Positions 1 through 10,500 of a stretch of 64,000 bases of DNA are shown in pieces. The first letter of the stretch is position 1, and every line of letters begins with the position of its first letter. The notes below the pieces were generated by a model. That model saw nothing but the letters and a program-made list of their open reading frames with translations. It ran no database searches and was not told the DNA's origin. Both the position numbers and the translations under genes were made by a program. Location of the stretch: assembly GCF_001485415.1 (NCBI RefSeq), contig NZ_BCMQ01000016.1, positions 19,915-83,914 on the forward strand. Direction: 5' to 3'. This DNA comes from Myroides odoratimimus (GTDB taxonomy: Bacteria; Bacteroidota; Bacteroidia; Flavobacteriales; Flavobacteriaceae).

Positions 1-203
1 TTCAAAGGTAAGAGAATTAATTGGCCTATTTGCTTAGTAAATCTTGCTATTCCATCTCTTCCTTTATCAAATCCATATTTTAGATAAAATAATTCTACAT
101 CTTCAGCGAATAGCTTGTAATATGTATCTTCTCCAAAATCTCCTTTATTTACTAATTCATAGTAGCGTTTTACTATATCTAGGTTATTATTATCCATGTT
201 CAT
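1..203 (-). CDS. SnoaL/NTF2-like protein, N-terminal part (cut by window edge)
   Basis: Reading leftward from an ATG at 203 (a second in-frame ATG lies at 197) there is an open frame with no stop to the window edge. The visible 67 residues begin MNMDNNNLDIVKRYYELVNK and contain the helix-then-strand pattern DIVKRYYELVNKGDFGEDTYYKLFAED typical of the start of NTF2/SnoaL-like alpha+beta domains. These domains are found in ketosteroid-isomerase-like and polyketide-cyclase-like proteins of varied or unknown function, so no reaction can be assigned. No clear ribosome site is seen, as is usual in Bacteroidota. The rest of the gene is outside the window. Confidence 0.6.
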   Translation of the reverse strand, partial: MNMDNNNLDIVKRYYELVNKGDFGEDTYYKLFAEDVELFYLKYGFDKGRDGIARFTKQIGQLILLPL

Positions 204-271
204 TAATTTATATAAGAAAATAAATTTATATCTTCACATGCAAGTACACCTACATTTTATACTTTATTTAT

Positions 272-423
272 CCCAGATTATGCAATAGACATATAGACGA
301 AAAGTAATTATACAAAATAGGTCTGAATTAGTGAGTAAAGCATACTATAGTATGGTTTTAGAGCTAATGAAAGAACTATGAAGTAGAATTTCTTTGTAGT
401 ATTTGGCTAATGCGTAATGTGGG
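272..423. mobile_element. MITE-like element, copy 1 (152 bp)
   Basis: The element has imperfect 17-bp terminal inverted repeats: CCCAGATTATGCAATAG at 272-288, and the complement of CCCACATTACGCATTAG at 407-423, matching at 14 of 17 positions. A perfect 14-bp palindrome, CATACTATAGTATG, lies at 341-354. A second copy of exactly the same length is at 26749-26900 and is nearly identical in the interior. There is no open frame long enough for a transposase, so it would need one supplied in trans. No clear target duplication is seen at this copy. Confidence 0.75.
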
Positions 424-446
424 TTAAACCTTATTCAATCCATAAA

Positions 447-484
447 AGAAAAGGCCCAATGCATTCGCATTAGACCCTTTCAAC
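447..484 (-). terminator. Terminator after calcineurin-like phosphatase gene
   Basis: An inverted repeat of about 14 bp (AAGGCCCAATGC / GCATTAGACCCTTT, some G-U pairs) lies downstream of the leftward gene ending at 564. On the minus strand it is followed by a T-rich run (CCTTTTCTTTT). Confidence 0.6.
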
Positions 485-563
485 ACACTTAATTTAAATC
501 CTGATTCAATTATAAGCGAGCTCGCTATAATGATGAAGAATCTAAACCTTATAAAAAACTATA

Positions 564-2141
564 CTATTTACTTTTTTCGATTTTGTATGTCTTTTGTGCG
601 ATATGCTCTCTACCAAACATATCTGTCACCTTTACCTCTACTTTATGCTCTCCTAGCCCAATATTAAAAGGTAGTTTAGCACTCCATAAATGAGAAGAGT
701 TAATTGGATGAGAAGGCTTTCTACCTGTCAATAATTCATCTGTCAAGTCATACTTCTGAACTGCAGCATAAAATGCAGGGTCAAAGCTTTCTACTTTCTT
801 CATCTTCTTCCATTCTCCTCCGTCTATTCTATACTCCACTATATCGCGGTCTGTTCCCATAAACACATTGGCGTGAATGCTGTAGTTATTCGCTCTCTTA
901 TCTGCTATCACTTTAGGCAAGAATAGTTCCATCTTATAGTCTGCAGATTCTCCTGATACTTTATAGTCTAACTGGTATTGATTTCCCTTTACCACTAGGG
1001 TAGCGTATCCCCTAGGTGTTCCATCCCTCATGGTAGAAGCAGGCACGCCTAACTCGTTAAACTCACCAGAATACCAGTCACCAGAAGTAGTTCCTACGTT
1101 GTACTCATGCAGTGGTTTTATACCTGACCATCCCTGCTCTTTTGTATAGAACTGATGCATCTGATAATGAGTATGTGCAGATAGTAATAAGATATTTTCA
1201 TGCTCTTTAAGCAAATCCAATAACTGCTGTCTTGACTCTTGGTCAAAGTGTTTTTCGTTTCCAACAAATAATGGAATATGAAAAGAAATTACCACTAACT
1301 TATCTTTAGGAACGAACTTAAGATTATTCTTCACAAAGTCTAATTGATCTTGTCTAAAACCACCTAGATACCCTTTCTTTTTAATTGGGTGAGGATATAA
1401 AATATCATCTAATACGATAAAGTGAGCATCCCCATAATTAAAAGCATAATTAGCTGGTCCGAAGTTCTTCTCAAAGGTCTCATCAGAGTAGATATCCTCA
1501 GTTGCCTCATAGTTCATATCGTGATTTCCCATCACATTATACCATGGTAGCCCTACTTCTTTCATCACTTCTTTATAAGGCGTATGCAAGTCTAATTTAT
1601 CTCCTACTAGATCACCTAGACTGATACCAAAAGAGATTCCTTCTGTCTTATTCTTTACCTCATCTACTACTGCTTTTTTAAAGTAATCTAGTTCCTCCAG
1701 GCTATATGGCTGAGGGTCTCCAAAGATAAAAGCCTTAAAATCTGCTGACTCCTCTTGTGCAATCAATCCAAAGTTTACTTCTTTTGGCAATTTCCCTGTA
1801 GGAGCTACACCTTCATACTTGGTTCCTGTTGGCGATCCTTTAGGCTTATGTGTTACATAAGAGGCAGGTAGATTATATTGATCTAATACAGTAGCGTATT
1901 GACTTGGTTTAATCACAAAGATTTGATTATCCCCTGTTAAAGGCAGTTCATACAGTCCTTTATCATCAGTCTGTACGACCTCCACTCCATTAGATACCGC
2001 TACCCCAGCTAATACCTTTTCACTCCTATCTTTTTTTCCGTTCTTATTAGCATCCTCGAATACATAGCCACGAACACTAGTCTGCCCAATAGCTAATGCT
2101 GCCGTAAATAAGAAGGCAACAGTAAAGAATCTTTTTTTCAT
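564..2141 (-). CDS. Secreted calcineurin-like metallophosphoesterase with N- and C-terminal accessory domains
   Basis: 525 residues. A signal peptide (about 1-19, ending ALAIGQ) is followed by an SdrD/Cna-like beta domain (about 22-110; VRGYVFEDANKNG), then the metallophosphoesterase core. Visible metal ligands are D142 and Q144 in GDPQP (Q replacing the usual H), D177 in SLGDLVGD, N206-H207-D208 in GNHD, H288 in SFHIP, and H323/H325 in SAHTH. A C-terminal beta domain (about 385-525) completes the MetallophosN-Metallophos-MetallophosC layout known in Bacteroidota. It probably hydrolyses phosphate mono- or diesters in the periplasm or at the cell surface. It is the last gene on the leftward side of the SusCD locus, 258 bp beyond the NPP-like gene. 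The substrate is not deducible from the sequence. Confidence 0.88.
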   Translation of the reverse strand: MKKRFFTVAFLFTAALAIGQTSVRGYVFEDANKNGKKDRSEKVLAGVAVSNGVEVVQTDDKGLYELPLTGDNQIFVIKPSQYATVLDQYNLPASYVTHKPKGSPTGTKYEGVAPTGKLPKEVNFGLIAQEESADFKAFIFGDPQPYSLEELDYFKKAVVDEVKNKTEGISFGISLGDLVGDKLDLHTPYKEVMKEVGLPWYNVMGNHDMNYEATEDIYSDETFEKNFGPANYAFNYGDAHFIVLDDILYPHPIKKKGYLGGFRQDQLDFVKNNLKFVPKDKLVVISFHIPLFVGNEKHFDQESRQQLLDLLKEHENILLLSAHTHYQMHQFYTKEQGWSGIKPLHEYNVGTTSGDWYSGEFNELGVPASTMRDGTPRGYATLVVKGNQYQLDYKVSGESADYKMELFLPKVIADKRANNYSIHANVFMGTDRDIVEYRIDGGEWKKMKKVESFDPAFYAAVQKYDLTDELLTGRKPSHPINSSHLWSAKLPFNIGLGEHKVEVKVTDMFGREHIAQKTYKIEKSK

Positions 2142-2399
2142 TATATATGGTTTATGTTGTTACAAATAGAGCGTATTAAAGTATTTCGTTACGAAAAAGA
2201 ATATTTAATGATTTTATAATATCCCCTTACTGTTCAGAATGTCACTTTTTTTCAATGCCCAAAATTAGTGATGTCTTCCTACACTAATCTTATGCTATTG
2301 TTAAGCTTACGTAACTTAATTAATTTAAAAATTACAATCTTCCGAATTTGACTACTATTATTTTAAAGAGTAGCCTTCTTTATAATATTAATTCTATCT

Positions 2400-3752
2400 T
2401 TAGATACTTAGTAGTTGTTGTTTTAACTCTTTTGAAAGAAATTTAAAATCCAGTTCCAATAATTCACTAATAAAGGGGCAAATATCTATCAAAGCCATTT
2501 GTTCGATCACCACTCCTTGTTTTATTCCTTTTCCAAAAGCAACAAATCCAGTTTGCATACTTTTATCGCTATTCAAAAATCCGTGTGCTCCACCTTCTTT
2601 ATTTAACTTACTCAATACTTCTCCTTTAAGGCCTCCACCAAATGTTGTGTGATCTAAACCTGTTAAGGCTAACTCTGCCTCTGGATCTGCACCAAGCTTT
2701 TGTAGCTCTTCTTTTGATATCATGCGATAGCGGTTTCTAATTTCTTGTGGTTGTTTTTCTAATAAAGCTTTAACTTTTTCGATTGTTTTTACTTTATCCT
2801 TTCCTTGCACTCTCAAGAAAGCTGAACCTCCTTGGGTATGAAACATTGCTTTCCAGTCCATTGTTTTTGCGTCGTTTAACAGTCCTGCATCCTTTAACCA
2901 AATATTAGGTTGTAAACGGTGTGTGATTTTCTCAAACCCATGATCTCCTGTAATAATTATTACATAGTTATCTTTCAGTTTTGAACGATCTAATGCCTCA
3001 ATAATTGTTTTGATTGCACGATCAGCTCCAGCAACACTGGCACGTACCAAAGGACTATCCAAACCATCTTGGTGCTCATAGTGATCTGTACATGGAAAGT
3101 GAAGGGTTAATAGATTCGGTTGATACTGCTGAATCATATAACTTCCCATACGTGCAATATTCTCATCCATAATCAGCTCTTCTTCTGTCATTGCCCAATC
3201 TTTAGCTCTTAATGTTCCTGTTGCTTCATTTTGTATCTCGCGCCACAAACTATAAGGTGTAGTATATAAAGCTGTAATACTTCTTCTATCGTATCCGTTA
3301 GTAAGATCCCATATATCAGGAACATTATAATCGATAGGCGCATTGACTGTTACAGGCCAAATTACATTAGCAGAAGTCAGCTTTTTTTGCTTCACCACAT
3401 CATATAGTGTTGGTATTTTAATTGCACTATAATCCCAATACCACTTTTGAGAGCCTGTAGCAGGGTCAAAAATATTGTTATATACTATTCCATGTTGAGC
3501 AGGAAATTCTCCTGTAATAATGGTTGTGTGATCTGGATAAGTAACAGAAGGGAAGATAGGAGTAACTGCCTTAGCAGCTACTCCATTTTTCATTAACTCT
3601 CGTACTGTATGCATTCCCCATTGCTCTTCTAAATAGAAATCTGGTCTAAAACCATCGATTGTAATTAATACAATATGAGGTGTTTTTTCTTGAGCTATAG
3701 TGGTTGTACTTAAACCGCAAAAAAGCCCTATCGCAATTAGTATTTTTTTCAT
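2400..3752 (-). CDS. Type I phosphodiesterase / nucleotide pyrophosphatase (NPP-like), secreted
   Basis: 450 residues with a signal peptide (1-20, ending TTTIA-Q). It belongs to the alkaline-phosphatase superfamily, NPP branch. Visible metal or nucleophile residues are D33 (TIDGFRPD), nucleophile T71 (PSVTYPDHT), D223 and H227 (CTDHYEHQDG), D270-H271 (TGDHGFE) and a late His in GGAHGF. NPP enzymes cleave nucleotide pyrophosphates or phosphodiesters such as phospholipid head groups. The stop lies 1 bp from the start of the EEP-domain lipoprotein gene's stop region (genes at 3754 and 3752), so the two are almost certainly cotranscribed. Length and motif order match the family. Confidence 0.88.
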   Translation of the reverse strand: MKKILIAIGLFCGLSTTTIAQEKTPHIVLITIDGFRPDFYLEEQWGMHTVRELMKNGVAAKAVTPIFPSVTYPDHTTIITGEFPAQHGIVYNNIFDPATGSQKWYWDYSAIKIPTLYDVVKQKKLTSANVIWPVTVNAPIDYNVPDIWDLTNGYDRRSITALYTTPYSLWREIQNEATGTLRAKDWAMTEEELIMDENIARMGSYMIQQYQPNLLTLHFPCTDHYEHQDGLDSPLVRASVAGADRAIKTIIEALDRSKLKDNYVIIITGDHGFEKITHRLQPNIWLKDAGLLNDAKTMDWKAMFHTQGGSAFLRVQGKDKVKTIEKVKALLEKQPQEIRNRYRMISKEELQKLGADPEAELALTGLDHTTFGGGLKGEVLSKLNKEGGAHGFLNSDKSMQTGFVAFGKGIKQGVVIEQMALIDICPFISELLELDFKFLSKELKQQLLSI

Positions 3753-3753
3753 A

Positions 3754-5739
3754 TTAATCTATCGTAAAAGTTGCCATAACAGGCCAATGATCTGAAGGCC
3801 ATATTAGGCCAAAACTTGTTCGTATTACTTTTCCTTCTATTAATTTGAAAGGAGAAGAATAAAAGATATAATCTAAAGTAGTTGAACCTGTTGGCCCCCA
3901 TTTGTGAAATGTTTTTAATGATTCGTCTACAGCATTCAACAATTTTGGTTGCGTTGTTGTTTTTAAAACATTAATTTCTGTAGTATGAGGTTGTCCATTA
4001 AAATCTCCTATACAAATTACAGGGCGATTCTGGTAATTTTGCTCGATAATATTAACGACATCTTTAGCCATTTTTGTTCTATCTTCTGAAGAAACAGTTG
4101 TCCAATGACTATTCGTTACAAAATATTCTTTTTGCTTTTGCTTGTCAAATAACACCACCCATGCACCACTTCTATTCTCAGTATATTTCATTTGATAAGT
4201 AGCACTCCCTCTCAAATCAAAACGATCTTTTTTATAGAAGATCACTTTAGGTGATCCGTATGAATTGGCTTCGTCCATATAATACCCATAACCCTTGGCT
4301 GCCATCTGTTGTTGCATCCACGTTTCAAACCAATTATCAGAAAACTCTTGCAACCCAACAATGTCTGGCATTTCGTCTATAATCACTTGTAAGATATACT
4401 CCTTTCTACTCTCTAATGAATAGGGATCTGTAGCATCGTGATGACGAATATTAAAAGACATGACACTTACATTTCCTTTTGAAGGCTCAGGTACTTCTGG
4501 TGTTGTATTTCCTTCTGCAAATACTGTTACTCCATTGGCTCTCTCGATGTCTGTTAAAGAAGATTCTCCTGCACAATAACTTAGCTGTACAATAGTAGAA
4601 TTTCTCAGTACCTTCCATTCCTTTCTATCTGTAGAACCACCTAACTTGATAAAATCTCCTACATCCGAACCTGGTTGACTAAACAAATGTACATTGAAAC
4701 CTTGTCCAAAAAACGGTTGTGCTTTACCTTCTTTATCTTTTGTTGCATAACGGTCATTTTGTTCTGGCACACGATATCCCCAATTGTTAACCGAATCATA
4801 TACTCCGTCTAATGAGGTACCATAAAAAACAGCGTCTAAAGGAATTGATTCTCCTGTAACTGTTGTTCCTTTGAACACTGCAACACCATCTGCTACATTC
4901 TGACCATCTTTCCCTAAATTCCCTAAGATTCCTCCATTAGGATCTCCAAAACCGTCTCCTGCTTCTAATTTATAGTCTTTTGTAGCAATCCAATTAGACG
5001 TACTGATATCTGTACTTTTTCCACAACTGCCATAACCTGAAAGTACCTTTGACTTTCCTCCTACATAAAAGAAGGTTCCCTTTTTTGCCTTTCCTGATAC
5101 TAAATCAAACTTATAGGTTACATTTCCTCCTTGTGCCCATCCTCTATCTCCAACAATACCATTGTTTGCCATAACTACACTATAAGGTGTACGCTCAAAA
5201 TCAATATCCTCTAAAGCCATTAACTGTACATACTCGTACCCTCCAATATGATTTACAACTACTTTACCTCCATCATAAGTAGAGGATGTGCCATTAGCTG
5301 CTGCATCTGTTCCTCGCGGATCGGCCTGTATTCCAGTAATTACAATAGGAGAATTTTGAAGAACAACATCTTTTGGAGCAATATCTAATTTGATCTTGAC
5401 TTCTTTGTCTTCATTCTTTATTTCTACCACTACTTCGTTAACTTGATTTTCGTAACTACTCTTTAACTTATAGCTTCCAGCAAGCAAATCGCTAAACACA
5501 GCTGCTCCTGTTGTTGAAGATTCCTGTTTTTTTATCTCCTTCTGCTTTTCGTCATATATAGTTACTTCTGCCTTAGCTAAAGGAGACTCTATCTTATTTA
5601 CCACCAAGGCTGTTAGAGTAAACAACTTTGTAGGATCCTTCTTTGGGTTTTTATTTGTATAATCATCTTCATAATTACAAGAGATACAACAAAGTAATAA
5701 AACCACTACTTGAATTATTCTTATTATTTGACTTTTCAT
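3754..5739 (-). CDS. Lipoprotein with N-terminal beta domains and C-terminal endonuclease/exonuclease/phosphatase (EEP) domain
   Basis: 661 residues. The lipobox LLCCISC marks it as a lipoprotein exported to the envelope. Residues about 40-125 look like a carboxypeptidase-regulatory/Cna-like beta fold (VVNKIESPLAKAEVTIYDEK). Residues about 130-410 form a domain of the DUF5689-like or OB-like kind seen in Bacteroidota nucleases (GGKVVVNHIGGYEYVQL); I do not name it firmly. From about 424 an EEP (DNase I/inositol-phosphatase-like) domain carries VMSFNIRH, GLQEF (metal Glu), NSHWTT, GDFNGQP and the C-terminal SDHWPV (D650-H651). EEP domains cleave nucleic acids, inositol phosphates or phospholipids. 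It sits between a SusD gene (14 bp upstream) and the NPP gene, supporting phosphodiester breakdown. Confidence 0.85.
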   Translation of the reverse strand: MKSQIIRIIQVVVLLLCCISCNYEDDYTNKNPKKDPTKLFTLTALVVNKIESPLAKAEVTIYDEKQKEIKKQESSTTGAAVFSDLLAGSYKLKSSYENQVNEVVVEIKNEDKEVKIKLDIAPKDVVLQNSPIVITGIQADPRGTDAAANGTSSTYDGGKVVVNHIGGYEYVQLMALEDIDFERTPYSVVMANNGIVGDRGWAQGGNVTYKFDLVSGKAKKGTFFYVGGKSKVLSGYGSCGKSTDISTSNWIATKDYKLEAGDGFGDPNGGILGNLGKDGQNVADGVAVFKGTTVTGESIPLDAVFYGTSLDGVYDSVNNWGYRVPEQNDRYATKDKEGKAQPFFGQGFNVHLFSQPGSDVGDFIKLGGSTDRKEWKVLRNSTIVQLSYCAGESSLTDIERANGVTVFAEGNTTPEVPEPSKGNVSVMSFNIRHHDATDPYSLESRKEYILQVIIDEMPDIVGLQEFSDNWFETWMQQQMAAKGYGYYMDEANSYGSPKVIFYKKDRFDLRGSATYQMKYTENRSGAWVVLFDKQKQKEYFVTNSHWTTVSSEDRTKMAKDVVNIIEQNYQNRPVICIGDFNGQPHTTEINVLKTTTQPKLLNAVDESLKTFHKWGPTGSTTLDYIFYSSPFKLIEGKVIRTSFGLIWPSDHWPVMATFTID

Positions 5740-5755
5740 TTCTATTACAATTAAA

Positions 5756-7492
5756 TTACCAACCTTGATTCTGACTTAATTTACTATTTAATACAATTGC
5801 GCTATATGGAATTGGGTATACATACTGATGGTTTTCATAGATACGTTTTAGATTGTCCATAATTATAAGTGTCCCAGAATCACCATTAGACAACTTGTAC
5901 TGATTGTTATCAATAATATAGTAGTACACTCCTTTTTGTGGATTTGCAGGTACTTTTGTAACAAAAGAAACATCTGACTTACCATCCCCATTCATATCTA
6001 ATGGTGTATTCATGGCTGGTACATACATGCCCTCATAGCTTTTGGTTAAAAGCCCTCCTAACTTCCAACGTCTTAAATCATCATATCTAAAGCCTTCTAA
6101 CACCAGCTCTATTCCTCTTTCTCTTCGAATTTCTAATAAATTCGCATCTGATATGTTTGGAAAAAACTCTTGTTTTAAATAGGCATCTGCGACTGTTGGT
6201 ATGCTACTATTGGTAATACCTGCTCTTTCTCTTAGCAACTTGATTGTTTTGTCCCAATCAGCACCTGTAAATTCTTCTAATTCGGCTTTTGCTTCAGCAT
6301 AATTCAACAGAACCTCAGCGTACCTAATTAAAGGCAGTGTATTATTATTTTCTGCTACTCCATCTGTAGCAGAAGAATCTAAGGTTAATTTTTTGGGCTG
6401 ATAACCTGTATAAGTATAGGTGAAATCAGGAGCAGCAGCTTGTCCATCTCTTTTGTAATCTCCCATTCGAATGGTTTGTTCTAAACGTTGATCTCTGCCT
6501 TTTACTTCTTCCCAAAAAGGTATAGTTGCATGCCCAGCTTTATCTGTAAAGCGAGTGCCATCTATATTTAAATAGGTATTGATAAACGATTTAGTCAAAT
6601 TAGAGCGATTCCCATACGTTGCACTTGTATAATACCAATTTGCATCGTTAAAGATTCTATAAGCTGCACTTGCATTAGCCGCTAATATCACTTCTGAAGC
6701 TTCTACTGCTTCTTTATTAAACAAGTTTCGATAGCTTTGATTCCCTTGCGCTGTATTTAAGCGATAAGAAGACGTTTTCATTAATTCATCTGCGGCATTA
6801 GCTGCTTGTTTTAACCACTCTGACGAACTACCTACCAACCCTAAATCTGTATGATATTTTCGATAGGTTCCTTCAAAAAGACATACTCGAGATTTAAAAG
6901 CTAATGCAACATGTTTGGTAATTCGTGAAGCACTATTATCTTTTCCTCCTTCAATAGCACTAATTGCAAAATCTAAATCTTCTAAAACCTTTTGCATCAC
7001 CAATTCTCTTGTATCTCTTGGTTTATACAAATCGGGATCATCTACTGTTAGTGTTTTGTCATACCAAGGCACATCGCCAAAACGCTTTACTTTATCAAAG
7101 TAAAACCACGCTCTGAAAAAGCGAGCCAATCCTTCGTAATGTGCTTTCCGTTTATCTATGATCTTAGCTCCTTTTGATTTTTCTAAAAAATAATTGATAT
7201 TTCTCAAATCACTCCAACTCCAACCCCCACTATCATAGGCTGTATAAGTACCTGTTAAATAGTTATTGATTGTTCGACCAATAACATAATCAGACATATT
7301 ATCTCCACGAACGACATCATTTCCGTTAGGTAATATTTTATAAAAAGAATTGCTATATAATTCTAAATCTTTTTCTGTTGTAAAAGCTACATCTGGTGAA
7401 AGTTTATCAAAGGGTAATTGATCCAAGTCGTTTGAACAAGAAGTTGTGATAAACAAACCTGCTAAAGCAGCTATTAATATTATTTTTTTCAT
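5756..7492 (-). CDS. SusD/RagB-family outer-membrane lipoprotein
   Basis: 578 residues, lipobox ITTSC. The family-typical tetratricopeptide-like helical core is visible: FRAWFYFDKVKRFGDVPW at about 130, the RITKHVALAFKSRVCLFEGTYRKY segment, LPLIRYAEVLLNYAEAKAEL, the RRERGIELVLEGFRYDDLRRW motif, and the terminal YPIPYSAIVLNSKLSQNQGW. SusD proteins form a lid over their SusC partner and bind substrate at the cell surface. The gene starts 12 bp after the partner SusC gene ends, a standard pair. The neighbouring phosphoesterases suggest a phosphorylated substrate rather than a glycan; no glycoside hydrolase is present. Confidence 0.93.
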   Translation of the reverse strand: MKKIILIAALAGLFITTSCSNDLDQLPFDKLSPDVAFTTEKDLELYSNSFYKILPNGNDVVRGDNMSDYVIGRTINNYLTGTYTAYDSGGWSWSDLRNINYFLEKSKGAKIIDKRKAHYEGLARFFRAWFYFDKVKRFGDVPWYDKTLTVDDPDLYKPRDTRELVMQKVLEDLDFAISAIEGGKDNSASRITKHVALAFKSRVCLFEGTYRKYHTDLGLVGSSSEWLKQAANAADELMKTSSYRLNTAQGNQSYRNLFNKEAVEASEVILAANASAAYRIFNDANWYYTSATYGNRSNLTKSFINTYLNIDGTRFTDKAGHATIPFWEEVKGRDQRLEQTIRMGDYKRDGQAAAPDFTYTYTGYQPKKLTLDSSATDGVAENNNTLPLIRYAEVLLNYAEAKAELEEFTGADWDKTIKLLRERAGITNSSIPTVADAYLKQEFFPNISDANLLEIRRERGIELVLEGFRYDDLRRWKLGGLLTKSYEGMYVPAMNTPLDMNGDGKSDVSFVTKVPANPQKGVYYYIIDNNQYKLSNGDSGTLIIMDNLKRIYENHQYVYPIPYSAIVLNSKLSQNQGW

Positions 7493-7504
7493 TGTTTGCT
7501 TGTT

Positions 7505-10500
7505 TTAAAAAGTAATATCGATTCCTAAAGAGAATGTTTTTAACATCGGATAACGCATTCCATTACCAGCGTTTGGTGACAATTCTGGATCTGCTCCATC
7601 AATTACTTCTGGATCCATTGTTTTTAGGACTCTAAACATGGGTGAATAGGTCCATAAGTTTTGTCCTGAAAAGAAAATTCTTAGACTCTCTATTTTATTC
7701 TTTTCTAACATCTGTTTGGGAAAGTTATATCCTATTGTTAAGTTCTTTAAGCGGATATAAGCTGCATTTTGGATATACTTGCTTTGTTGTACTTGTAACT
7801 CTCCTCTATTGTTAAGAGCAACATACCCTCTCATCCTTGGAAAATAAGCATCTGGATTCTCTTCAGACCACATCATATCATTCATTTTTGTTGAATGCCA
7901 ACTGTATGGTCTATTGTATGCACCCCAAAATAAAGAGTTGTCTGCTCCAGGCCAAAAATCGCGTTTACCTACACCTTGAAAAAAGGCAGATACGAAGAAA
8001 TTATTCCACTCTAAATCAGTATTAAAACCGAAGTTAAAACGAGGTGCTGAATTTCCAATAATTTTTCTATCTCCAGGGTTATCTACTGTATTATCGCCTA
8101 TATTAATTACTCCATCTCCATTTAAATCTGCAAATTTGATATCTCCAGGCATTAATATATTTGCTGCAGAAACACGGATATAGCTTTGATCTGCATGATT
8201 ATTAATATCATTCTGATCAATAAAATAACCCGCATTTTCAAATCCCCATATTTCTCCTATCTTCATTCCTTTGTAATATGTATCTAATGAATTTGTTGGA
8301 TTATTAAATTTTGTAATCTTAGACTGATTGTCTGAAAGAATAAATCGGAACTTATAAGTCAAAGGTTTATTAAAGTTGATTTTATCTCTCCAAGCAATCG
8401 ACAACTCCCATCCTTTTGTTTCTAAATCAGCATAGTTTCCTTTAGGTTCTGTTGCTCCAAATACTTGTGGCAGAGGCGTACCTTGTGTATACATATCTGT
8501 TGTAACTCGTTTGTACCAATCAAAAGAGGTTGTTAATCGTCGGTTAAACCATTCTGTATCAAAACCAATATTGAATGTAGTAGCCTTCTCCCATGTTAAT
8601 CCATTAGGAATTACATTTGGTTTATTGGTATACAATGGATTTTTTCCGTTTAATAAAACATTTAATTGATTAACAGACATCGTTTCTAAATACTGATAAG
8701 GAGAGATATTTCCATTTCCTAATGAACCATAAGAAGCTCTGAATTTCAACTCAGGTAAAATATCTGCTAAACGACTGTTTTGCCAAAAGTTCTCTTGTGA
8801 TAAACGATACCCTACAGAAGTTGATGGAAAGAACCCCCACTGTTGATTCTGTGGGAATTTTGAAGAACCATCATATCTCCCGTTTACTTCTATAAAATAC
8901 TTTTCTCTGAAATTATAGTTCAATCGAAAGAAAGCCCCTAAAGTCGCCCATTGATATCCTCCTCCTTTTAAAACAATATTCTCTCCAGTTGCTAAACCAA
9001 AATCAGGTAATAAAGAATTCGTTAACTCATTGCGTTCTAAAGTGCGCTTGTCTAAACGCAATTTTTCGTAATTATATCCTACTAATCCTTTCAAATAGTG
9101 ACTACCGAATTGCTTTTTATATTCTGCATAAAGATTCATCCCCTTATAAGTCGTTTTCTCTTGCAACTCTTCTAACTTATTCTCTCCTCTTTCAAGTAAC
9201 TCTCCTGGTTTGGTACTATATGGCACTGGAGTATATTGTTTCGTTTCTACTTCATTTAAATTCCTAAAAGTAAAATCTCCATATAACTTCATATCATCTT
9301 TAATTACGTCAGCAACAAAACTTGTTGTATTTCTCAATTGTTGTCTGTTTGTATCTGAATAATTTCCTCCTGAAACAAAACTACCAAATACAATTGCCGC
9401 ATTGTGTGTTAAGGTTCCATCAGGATTAAACATCATCGCTACAGGGAAGGCCTCGTCTGATATTCTACGCCAAACTGGTGTATCTGAAGGGTGATTTAAG
9501 ATTGGAAAGAAATAATCCATTTCAGCATATTCAAAGTTATTTTCTAACTTCAACCAACTTGTTGCTTGTAAAGACCCTTTTCCTCTTAAATTATACATAT
9601 TAAATTTATCGGGGTTATATCTAAAAATACCGTCTTGAGAATTTATTCTACCTGATAAGTAATAGCTTGCTTTTTCCCCTCCACCACTAGCACTTAAATT
9701 ATACTCTTGTGCTGTAATCATATCTGCATACAACTCTTTCATCCAGTCTGTATTTCCATAGTACACATATTTTCCAGTTACAGGATCAATATCTACTTTA
9801 CTCAAACTTGGGTTTTCGTCGTGTTCCTTTAGTTGTTGCAAATATTCCATAGAAAAAGGAAATACGCTATTTGCTTTAGACGGATGCATTTTGTAATCAT
9901 TCCAAGAATAATAAGCGTCGTCAAATTGTTTCGCCCATTGGTATCCATTAGTCACTAAATCAGGTTTAACTGTATGATCTAAAACCGAAAAAGAGGTAGA
10001 AAAGTTAATCTTTGACTTTTCATTTTCAGATGCTTTAGTGGTAATTAGAACTACTCCAAAACTTCCTCTTGCTCCATAAATAGCTGCAGAAGCAGCATCT
10101 TTAAGAACAGATACACTTTCTATATCATTGGGATTTAATAAAGAAGGATCACCAGGTACTCCATCTATTAATAACAAAGCATTCCCTCCTCCTCCAATTG
10201 AAGTTGTACCACGCACATTAAATGTTGCACTTCTGGTAGGTTTTCCATCTCCTATGATAAGGTTTAGGTTTCCTATTTCTCCTTGTAATGCTTTAGCTAC
10301 ATTAGAAACAGGGCGATCTTTAAACACCTCTGCTCCTACTTGATCTACAGCTCCTGTAACATTTACTCGTTTTTGCTTTCCATATCCCACCACTACTACT
10401 TCATCTAAATTAGTTTGGTCTTCTACTAAAGCTACTTTTAAATTAGTAGCTGCTATTACTTCAACTGTTTTATATCCAATAAAAGAAATTTGTACTCTAT

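Larger units (their letters stand above)
204..563. other. Gene-free stretch with MITE and terminator
   Basis: This gap between the SnoaL-like gene and the calcineurin-like phosphatase gene holds the first copy of a 152-bp inverted-repeat element (272-423) and a terminator hairpin (about 447-484). I see no other gene in it. Confidence 0.7.

Noticed and set aside
8989..9267. 92-codon plus-strand frame inside the leftward susC-like gene
   Set aside because: Antisense shadow of a well-supported gene.
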